This document shows, piece by piece, positions 5,983 to 11,077 of a DNA stretch of 16,832 nt. Position 1 is the stretch's first letter. Every line of letters starts with the position of its first letter. The translations under genes were made by a program, and so were the position numbers. Under the pieces are notes generated by a model. It ran no database searches, had not been told where the DNA came from, and saw nothing but the letters and a program-made list of their open reading frames with translations. Origin of the DNA: Methylovulum sp. (lineage in GTDB: Bacteria; Pseudomonadota; Gammaproteobacteria; Methylococcales; Methylomonadaceae); assembly GCA_016919605.1 (NCBI GenBank), contig JACXTQ010000379.1, positions 1 through 16,832 on the forward strand. Direction: 5' to 3'.

Positions 5983-7322
5983 GGGGTGTTTTTGGGTCGA
6001 TAAGGCTTGTTGCCGCGACTGGGGCGTTTGCCGTTAGGGGAGGGGTCGCGTTTTTTTCTTTCCGGTATCACAATGTCCGCTAACAGCTCTTTGGTAATGG
6101 CTTTGACGGGGATTTTTTGTCCGATATAACTTTCAATGTCGGGCATAGAGTAGGCATATTGCTCGCAGGCAAAGCTGATGGCTTCGCCACTGGCGCCAAA
6201 ACGGGCGGTGCGGCCTATCCTATGCACATAATCTTCGACATCCTGCGGCAAATCGTAATTGAACACATGCGAGACATCGGCGATATGCAAGCCACGAGCG
6301 GCCACATCGGTGGCGATCAGTAAAGTGATGCGGTTTTCTTGGAAATCATTTAACAGCCGTTGGCGTTTTTCTTGCGGCACGTCACCGCTTAAGGCGGCGG
6401 TTTTATAACCGTTGGCGTTCAGTGTATCGTCTAGCAGTTCCGCACAGCGTTTGGTGTTGACAAAAATAATGCTGCGCAAAGGCTGGTAGTGGTTCAAAAT
6501 GCCAATCAGCAGCGGCAATTTTTGCTCATTAGCCGGACAAAACGCGCTTTGGGCGATAGCTTTAGAGGTGACTTCCTCGCTTTCGATGCGGATCAGCACC
6601 GGATTGTTCATGTGTTCGTAAGCTAGCTCGGTCACTTTATAGGACAAGGTGGCGGAAAACAGCATGTTCAGGCGTTGGTCGGGCGGCGGCATCCGGTTGA
6701 GCAAATAGCGGATGTCTTTGATAAACCCCAAGTCGAACATGCGGTCGGCTTCATCCATGACCGTGACTTTGACATGATCCAGCGAAAACACCTTTTGCTT
6801 ATAAAAATCAATAATCCGCCCCGGTGTGCCAATGATAATATCGACATTGGCCTTAATTCGCTCGCGCTGTTTTTCGTAATCGGTGCCGCCATAAACCAGC
6901 GCGAACTGCAAACCTAAGTGCTTGCTGAGCAATACCGCATCCTTATGGATTTGGATCGCCAATTCGCGGGTCGGCGCCAATACTATGGCGCGTGGGTTTT
7001 GGCTTTTTTTAAGCGGTGCGGCTACCGGTGGGAGCGTTGCGGGTTTATCAAGGCCCTCATAGTCATCATCGTCGGCTGGCTCTTCGGGCTCCGATTGCCC
7101 GTCATTGAGGATGTACTGGAAGGTGGCCAGTAAAAACGTCGCGGTTTTGCCGGTGCCAGTTTGCGCTTGTCCGGCAATGTCCTTATCACGCAACAACAAA
7201 GGCAGGGCTTTGTCCTGAATGGGCGAGCAGTATTTGAAGCCAGCTTCGTTGAGGCTGCGCAAAATGCTGTCGGACAATTCTAGGTTGCTAAAGCGGGTTT
7301 GGGTAAGATGTGTCTGTTTCAT
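5979..7322 (-). CDS. rhlB: DEAD-box ATP-dependent RNA helicase RhlB
   Basis: This 447-residue DEAD-box helicase follows E. coli RhlB, from the start (KQTHLTQTRFSNLEL against SKTHLTEQKFSDFAL) through DRMFDLGFIKDIRYLLNRMPP to AARGLHIADVSHVFNYDLP. Motifs seen: the Q motif near residues 28-37, Walker A AQTGTGKT (53-60), PTREL (117-121), DEAD (190-193), SAT (223-225) and HRIGRTAR (367-374). RhlB unwinds RNA in the degradosome together with RNase E and PNPase. Two oddities: an acidic and proline-rich insert at about residues 74-108 (DDDDYEGLD inside) that E. coli RhlB lacks, and TAR in place of the usual TGR in motif VI. The C-terminal tail is basic (PERKKRDPSPNGKRPSRGNK), suited to RNA binding. 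It is divergent from trxA, as in E. coli. Its stop codon overlaps the stop of yrfG. Confidence 0.94.
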   Translation of the reverse strand: MKQTHLTQTRFSNLELSDSILRSLNEAGFKYCSPIQDKALPLLLRDKDIAGQAQTGTGKTATFLLATFQYILNDGQSEPEEPADDDDYEGLDKPATLPPVAAPLKKSQNPRAIVLAPTRELAIQIHKDAVLLSKHLGLQFALVYGGTDYEKQRERIKANVDIIIGTPGRIIDFYKQKVFSLDHVKVTVMDEADRMFDLGFIKDIRYLLNRMPPPDQRLNMLFSATLSYKVTELAYEHMNNPVLIRIESEEVTSKAIAQSAFCPANEQKLPLLIGILNHYQPLRSIIFVNTKRCAELLDDTLNANGYKTAALSGDVPQEKRQRLLNDFQENRITLLIATDVAARGLHIADVSHVFNYDLPQDVEDYVHRIGRTARFGASGEAISFACEQYAYSMPDIESYIGQKIPVKAITKELLADIVIPERKKRDPSPNGKRPSRGNKPYRPKNTP

Positions 7323-7396
7323 GGGCTATAGCATAACGTAAAAAGCCGCTAGGTTAAAATATGCCGTTGCAGTTATAGGGTATGCCTAAAAATTGG

Positions 7397-7425
7397 TTGA
7401 CTCGCGTAGCCAAGCCCCCTATAGT
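7397..7425 (+). promoter_or_regulatory. Sigma70-type promoter for trxA
   Basis: TTGACT (7397-7402) and TATAGT (7420-7425) are separated by 17 bases, each one or two bases from the consensus. Transcription would begin near 7432, about 20 bases before the trxA start codon. This also rules out translation from the earlier in-frame ATG at 7382, which would lie upstream of the transcript. Confidence 0.7.
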
Positions 7426-7453
7426 TTTACCTTTTATTTGTCGGAGAATTAGT

Positions 7454-7780
7454 GTGAGTGACTCAGTCCTTCATGTAAGTGATAGTGAATTTAACGATAC
7501 AGTCCTTAAAGCCGAAGGCCCTGTGCTGGTCGATTATTGGGCGGAATGGTGCGGGCCTTGCAAAATGATTGCACCCGTCCTCGATGCTATTGCCGAAGAC
7601 TATGCAGGCAAAGTGACCGTGGTCAAAGTCAACATAGACGAAAATCCACTCACTCCACAACGCTATGGAGTGCGCGGTATCCCTACCCTGATGCTGTTCA
7701 AGGACGGTGATGTGGAAGCGACTAAGGTCGGTGCCCTTACCAAATCGGAACTTGCCAAATTTCTTGATAACAACATCTAG
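7454..7780 (+). CDS. trxA: Thioredoxin 1
   Basis: The protein is 108 residues and begins at a GTG (7454) preceded at 7 bases by the ribosome binding site CGGAG; it then reads SDSVLHVSDSEF, matching E. coli TrxA SDKIIHLTDDSF. The frame is open further upstream to an ATG at 7382, but that part contains the promoter. The active site WCGPCK is present with redox cysteines C33 and C36, followed by the cis-proline segment RGIPTLMLF and the end motif KVGALTK. Thioredoxin keeps cytoplasmic proteins reduced and supplies electrons to ribonucleotide reductase, sulfate reduction enzymes and peroxiredoxins, which here would include the Bcp-like enzyme in this window. The order rhlB (divergent), trxA, rho is the same as in E. 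coli. There is no sign of damage to the gene. Confidence 0.97.
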   Translation: MSDSVLHVSDSEFNDTVLKAEGPVLVDYWAEWCGPCKMIAPVLDAIAEDYAGKVTVVKVNIDENPLTPQRYGVRGIPTLMLFKDGDVEATKVGALTKSELAKFLDNNI

Positions 7781-7792
7781 CTCGCCTCTTGG

Positions 7793-7827
7793 CTCAGATC
7801 TGTCACAAAAGGTTGGACGGGTCTGAG
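7793..7827 (+). other. 12-base-pair hairpin between trxA and rho
   Basis: Arms 7793-7804 and 7816-7827 pair over 12 positions as RNA (ten Watson-Crick pairs and two G-U pairs) around an 11-base loop. No T-run follows, so it is not a classical intrinsic terminator. It begins 12 bases after the trxA stop and could protect the trxA mRNA 3' end. It also overlaps the -35 box of the possible rho promoter. Confidence 0.5.
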
Positions 7828-7842
7828 TGCATCAGTTATACT
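7813..7842 (+). promoter_or_regulatory. Possible rho promoter
   Basis: TTGGAC (7813-7818) and TATACT (7837-7842) are separated by 18 bases. Transcription would start near 7849, leaving a leader of about 127 bases before rho. In E. coli rho also has its own promoter downstream of trxA. The hexamers are fair rather than excellent. Confidence 0.4.
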
Positions 7843-7848
7843 TACCCC

Positions 7849-7975
7849 CGTGCGGTGGTCACGCGCACTCAAGCATATCATCCGATAGTTACACCCCTGA
7901 ATTATCATCCAATCCATTCTACTCAAGCAGTTAGGCTAAAAGTCCTGGCAGCTTCCCTTCGGGTTATCTTTTTTT
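7849..7975 (+). promoter_or_regulatory. rho leader with C-rich, G-poor rut-like stretch
   Basis: Between about 7868 and 7930 the plus strand has roughly 20 C and 5 G in 63 bases, with YC-type repeats (ATCC, ACCCC, ATCC, ATCC, TTCT), the composition that Rho binds. In E. coli, Rho represses its own gene by terminating transcription in such a leader. A short CCC-TTC-GGG mini-hairpin and a T-rich stretch lie just before the rho ATG, and no ribosome binding site is seen there. Autoregulation here is inferred from composition and from the E. coli precedent. Confidence 0.45.
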
Positions 7976-9232
7976 ATGAATCTTACCGAGTTAAAGCTTA
8001 AGCAAATCAGTGAAGTTATAGACATCGCCGAGTCTTTAGGACTGGAAAATGTCGCCAGGTCACGGAAACAGGATTTAATTTTTGCCATCCTTAAAAAACA
8101 GGCGAAAGCGGGCGACGATATTTATGGCGATGGCGTTCTGGAAATTTTGCAAGATGGTTTTGGTTTTTTACGGACTCCGGGTTGTTCCTATCTTGCAGGC
8201 CCTGATGATATCTATGTATCCCCCAGCCAAATCCGGCGTTTCTCGTTAAAAACGGGCGACACCATCAGCGGTAAAATCCGGCCACCGAAAGACAATGAGC
8301 GTTATTTCGCCATGCTTAAGGTTGAGCAAATCAACTTTGAACCGCCCGAAAACACCAAAAACAAAATTTACTTCTCCAACCTCACCCCACTGTTTGCCAA
8401 AGAGCGCTTTGTCCTTGAGCAAGGCAATGGTACCAGTGAAGATTTGACTGGCCGCATCATCGACTTGATAGCTCCTATCGGCAAAGGCCAGCGCGGCTTG
8501 ATCGTGTCGCCGCCAAAAGCTGGTAAGACCATGATTCTGCAAAGTTTGGCGCAAGCGATTGCCGAACAGAACCCCGAATGTTACCTGATCGTGCTGTTGA
8601 TTGACGAACGCCCTGAAGAGGTTACGGAGATGGAGCGTTGCGTGCGCGGTGAAGTGATTTCCAGCACCTTTGACGAACCCGCCGTGCGTCACGTCCAAGT
8701 CGCGGAAATGGTCATCGAGAAAGCCCGCCGTTTGGTTGAGCATAAACACGATGTGGTCATTTTGTTAGACTCTATCACGCGTTTGGCACGGGCCTACAAT
8801 ACGGTAGTGCCGTCTTCCGGCAAGATTTTGACGGGGGGTGTCGATGCCAATGCGCTGGAAAAGCCCAAACGCTTTTTTGGAGCCGCGCGTAATATTGAGG
8901 AAGGTGGCAGTTTGACGATTATCGCTACGGCGCTGGTCGATACCGGTTCTAGGATGGATGAGGTCATCTACGAAGAATTTAAGGGCACGGGCAACATGGA
9001 GTTGCATCTGGATCGCAAAATTGCCGAAAAGCGCATTTATCCGGCCATTAATATCAACCGTTCAGGTACGCGCCGCGAAGAATATCTGGTTGATCCTGAC
9101 ACCCTGCAAAAAACTTGGATTTTGCGCAAAATCCTCCAGCCTATGGACGAGACGGCGGCATCAGAATTTTTGATCGGTAAGCTGAAAGATTTTAAAACCA
9201 ATGCCGAGTTTTTTGATTCGATGAAGCGCTAA
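7976..9232 (+). CDS. rho: Transcription termination factor Rho
   Basis: The 418-residue protein aligns with E. coli Rho from the first residue (MNLTELK) to the last segment (EFFDSMKR against DFFEMMKR), so the start is set by homology. The RNA-binding cold-shock domain has DGFGFLR at residues 60-66, the same position as in E. coli. Walker A PPKAGKT lies at 179-185 with K184 in register, followed by LLIDERPEEVTEM (catalytic region), LLDSITRLARAYNTV and EEFKGTGNMELHL (RNA-contacting loops). Rho forms a hexameric ring that moves along untranslated RNA and stops RNA polymerase. The gene follows trxA by 195 bases, with a C-rich leader suggesting self-control. No ribosome binding site is visible before the ATG. 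All active residues that I can check are intact. Confidence 0.98.
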   Translation: MNLTELKLKQISEVIDIAESLGLENVARSRKQDLIFAILKKQAKAGDDIYGDGVLEILQDGFGFLRTPGCSYLAGPDDIYVSPSQIRRFSLKTGDTISGKIRPPKDNERYFAMLKVEQINFEPPENTKNKIYFSNLTPLFAKERFVLEQGNGTSEDLTGRIIDLIAPIGKGQRGLIVSPPKAGKTMILQSLAQAIAEQNPECYLIVLLIDERPEEVTEMERCVRGEVISSTFDEPAVRHVQVAEMVIEKARRLVEHKHDVVILLDSITRLARAYNTVVPSSGKILTGGVDANALEKPKRFFGAARNIEEGGSLTIIATALVDTGSRMDEVIYEEFKGTGNMELHLDRKIAEKRIYPAININRSGTRREEYLVDPDTLQKTWILRKILQPMDETAASEFLIGKLKDFKTNAEFFDSMKR

Positions 9233-9251
9233 AGCTCTCATACCGTCCGTA

Positions 9252-9605
9252 TCAGCCCAATTTAAAGCCAGCAAAGAATCCCGCCGCCCCACTGACCCCT
9301 TTGCTGGTGATACTGGATAGACGGTGCACCAAATAATCCCCCGATGATTTTGCCGCATCCGTCGCCGAACTGGCTGCCTGTTGCAAATCTGCATCACTGA
9401 TGTGGATAACGCCATAAAATTCCGCAACAAATAGCAGCACAACGGCTGCGCCTGAGACAAACAAGGTTATTTTAAGCATTTTTTTTGCAAAATAACCCAC
9501 GGCCATACCTATGACAAAGGGTGCGCCCACATTGCCCAGTAAAAACGTGGAAGAAAAAAAATCGCCAAAAGGCTGCGTTTGGTTAAGGGTGGTCATGGTG
9601 GTCAT
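9252..9605 (-). CDS. FUN14 family membrane protein
   Basis: From the ATG at 9605 the protein has 117 residues, the normal size for bacterial FUN14-domain proteins. An alternative ATG lies at 9596, and the frame continues upstream to ATGs at 9680 and 9683 that would add 25-26 polar residues; no start has a clear ribosome binding site, so the start is uncertain. Family signs are the motif PFVIGMAVGYFAKK (29-42) leading into a membrane segment, a second hydrophobic helix (46-64), a polar stretch, and a glycine-rich C-terminal hairpin GFFAGFKLG (109-117). FUNDC1 in mitochondria shares this domain, but bacterial members have no settled function. The gene converges with rho, with 19 bases between their stops, and is alone on its strand here. 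Confidence 0.8.
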   Translation of the reverse strand: MTTMTTLNQTQPFGDFFSSTFLLGNVGAPFVIGMAVGYFAKKMLKITLFVSGAAVVLLFVAEFYGVIHISDADLQQAASSATDAAKSSGDYLVHRLSSITSKGVSGAAGFFAGFKLG

Positions 9606-9802
9606 TGCGGGTAGTGGTTTAAGAGATTGGCCTATCTGGTGATGGTAGCCTAGGCAGTCGCTAGTGACGTGGACAGCCATCATACTAGAAAGTTGCGGGC
9701 AAATTAAGCCGCCGTTGGTGTCGCCCTAAAGATAGTGGATTAAAGCGGATTTTCAAGCCCCGGTTTGGGCAGGATAAGGGCTTATCGGCAGTTAAGTGGC
9801 TT

Positions 9803-9836
9803 AAGTCATATTCTTGTCATATAAAATCAATATGCT
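9803..9836 (+). promoter_or_regulatory. Pho box and -10 box driving pstS
   Basis: Two PhoB half-sites, AAGTCAT (9803-9809) and TTGTCAT (9814-9820), match the consensus CTGTCAT at 5 and 6 of 7 positions and are 4 bases apart, so they repeat every 11 bases. TATGCT (9831-9836) follows after 10 bases as the -10 box. This is the classical arrangement in which bound PhoB replaces the -35 box. Transcription would begin near 9843, about 52 bases before pstS. Confidence 0.75.
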
Positions 9837-9894
9837 GGATGACTGGGGGTCTTAATAGCCGCTCCGTGTCCGTTACCTATTTTGAGGGTTGATA

Positions 9895-10878
9895 ATGAAT
9901 TTTTCTTGTAAAGCCAAATCGCTGTTGATGGCGATGAGCGTGGTGTCCTTGTTGGCAAGCAGTCCGGTCAGCTTTGCCGTGCAAACGGTCGAAGCGGGCG
10001 TGCCTGACTACCAAAAGGCCAGTGGTGTGGCCGGCAATTTGTCCAGTGTCGGTTCCGATACCTTGGCTAACCAAATGACGCTGTGGGCCGAAGCGTTTAA
10101 CCGTTTGTACCCGAACGTCAATATCCAAATCCAAGCCGCCGGTTCTTCAACCGCGCCACCCGCCTTGACCGAAGGCACATCAAACCTAGGCCCTATGAGC
10201 CGGGAAATGAAAGATGACGAACTTCAGGCCTTTGAAACCAAGTTTGGTTATAAGCCCACCGCGATTCCGGTCGCCGTTGATGCCTTGGCAGTATTTGTCA
10301 ATAAGGATAACCCCATTAAAGGGTTGTCGATGGAGCAAGTGGACGCTATTTTTTCTTCGACCCGTAAATGCGGTTATGCCACCGATATAGTGACATGGGG
10401 GGATGTGGGTGTGTCTAGTTGGAAAGATAAGAGCATCCAATTGTATGGGCGCAACTCGGTATCCGGCACTTACGGCTATTTTAAAGAACACGCCTTATGC
10501 AAAGGTGACTTCAAGAACAATGTCAACGAACAACCCGGTTCCGCCTCGGTCGTCCAATCAGTGACCACGTCCAACAATGGTATCGGTTATTCAGGTCTAG
10601 GCTATGTCACTTCCGGCATTAAGGCGGTGCCTTTAGCCAAAAAAGGCAGTAAAACCTTTGTCGCCGCCACGCCTGAAAATGCTTTGGCAGGCAAATATCC
10701 GCTGTCCCGCTATTTATATGTGTACGTCAATAAAAAACCTAACCAGCCGTTGGCACCTTTGGAAAATGAATTTATAAAAATGGTATTGTCCAAAACCGGT
10801 CAGGAAGTGGTGATAAAAGACGGTTATATCCCTTTGCCTGCAAAAGTCATTAAAAAGCTACTGGCAACTTTAAAATAA
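9895..10878 (+). CDS. pstS: Phosphate ABC transporter, periplasmic phosphate-binding protein PstS
   Basis: I chose the ATG at 9895 (327 residues): GAGGG stands 6 bases before it, whereas a TTG two codons earlier overlaps the spacing. A signal peptide ends near residue 28 (SFA/VQ); there is no lipobox, so the mature protein should be free in the periplasm. The fold is a two-lobed phosphate binder, with ligand loops SVGSDT (51-56), AGSSTAPPAL (82-91), GPMSRE (99-104) and GRNSVSGTYGYF (185-196). Two cysteines in the mature chain (C159, C202) could form a disulfide. PstS captures phosphate and hands it to PstC/PstA. It is the first gene of the locus, is driven by a Pho box, and is followed by a strong terminator, which fits the need for PstS in excess over the membrane parts. 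It resembles the binding proteins of the long-PstC/PstA type rather than E. coli PstS in sequence. Confidence 0.95.
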   Translation: MNFSCKAKSLLMAMSVVSLLASSPVSFAVQTVEAGVPDYQKASGVAGNLSSVGSDTLANQMTLWAEAFNRLYPNVNIQIQAAGSSTAPPALTEGTSNLGPMSREMKDDELQAFETKFGYKPTAIPVAVDALAVFVNKDNPIKGLSMEQVDAIFSSTRKCGYATDIVTWGDVGVSSWKDKSIQLYGRNSVSGTYGYFKEHALCKGDFKNNVNEQPGSASVVQSVTTSNNGIGYSGLGYVTSGIKAVPLAKKGSKTFVAATPENALAGKYPLSRYLYVYVNKKPNQPLAPLENEFIKMVLSKTGQEVVIKDGYIPLPAKVIKKLLATLK

Positions 10879-10889
10879 TTGCCCTAAAT

Positions 10890-10968
10890 GGCCTATAATA
10901 GGCCTACGCTTGCAAAGCCAATAGCCTTGGGCCGCTAGGAAGCGGCCTAAATGTTATTGAAAAATAAC
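10890..10968 (+). repeat. Three tandem hairpins after pstS
   Basis: Three separate inverted repeats lie in a row after the pstS stop: GGCCTAT/ATAGGCC (10890-10904, single-base centre), GGCCGC/GCGGCC (10930-10935 with 10942-10947, loop of 6) and GTTATT/AATAAC around a GAAA loop (10953-10968). With the terminator at 10987-11026 they make four stem-loops in about 140 bases. They may stabilise the pstS mRNA end or be part of a small RNA released from it; neither is shown by the sequence. Confidence 0.55.
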
Positions 10969-10986
10969 GGCGGCGGATTTTAAAAG

Positions 10987-11026
10987 ACGGCTGGGCCTTG
11001 ATTGACAAGGCTCCAGCCGTTTTTTT
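10987..11026 (+). terminator. Intrinsic terminator after pstS
   Basis: A 14-base-pair stem (10987-11000 with 11006-11020, one bulged T at 11012) closes a 5-base loop (ATTGA) and runs straight into seven T bases (11020-11026). This is a strong Rho-independent terminator for pstS. It separates pstS from the Pho box of pstC, which begins 9 bases further on. Confidence 0.9.
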
Positions 11027-11034
11027 AAGGCGCG

Positions 11035-11068
11035 TTGTTATACCATTGTCATATTTTGTTTCTATAAT
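11035..11068 (+). promoter_or_regulatory. Pho box and -10 box driving pstCAB-phoU
   Basis: Half-sites TTGTTAT (11035-11041) and TTGTCAT (11046-11052) are 4 bases apart, and a perfect TATAAT (11063-11068) follows after 10 bases. The geometry equals that of the pstS promoter. Transcription should start around 11074-11077, at or just before the annotated pstC start codon at 11078. Confidence 0.75.
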
Positions 11069-11077
11069 CGCCATAAC

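Noticed and set aside
7382..7453. 24-residue N-terminal extension of thioredoxin from the ATG at 7382
   Set aside because: The stretch contains the trxA promoter, does not match the family, and the GTG at 7454 has a ribosome binding site and the family's normal start.
7789..8001. 70-residue plus-strand frame before rho, considered as a rhoL-like leader peptide
   Set aside because: It begins with TTG without a ribosome binding site, runs out of frame into rho, and shows no resemblance to a leader peptide.
9889..9894. TTG start two codons before the pstS ATG
   Set aside because: The ribosome binding site GAGGG abuts the TTG directly, while its spacing to the ATG at 9895 is normal.
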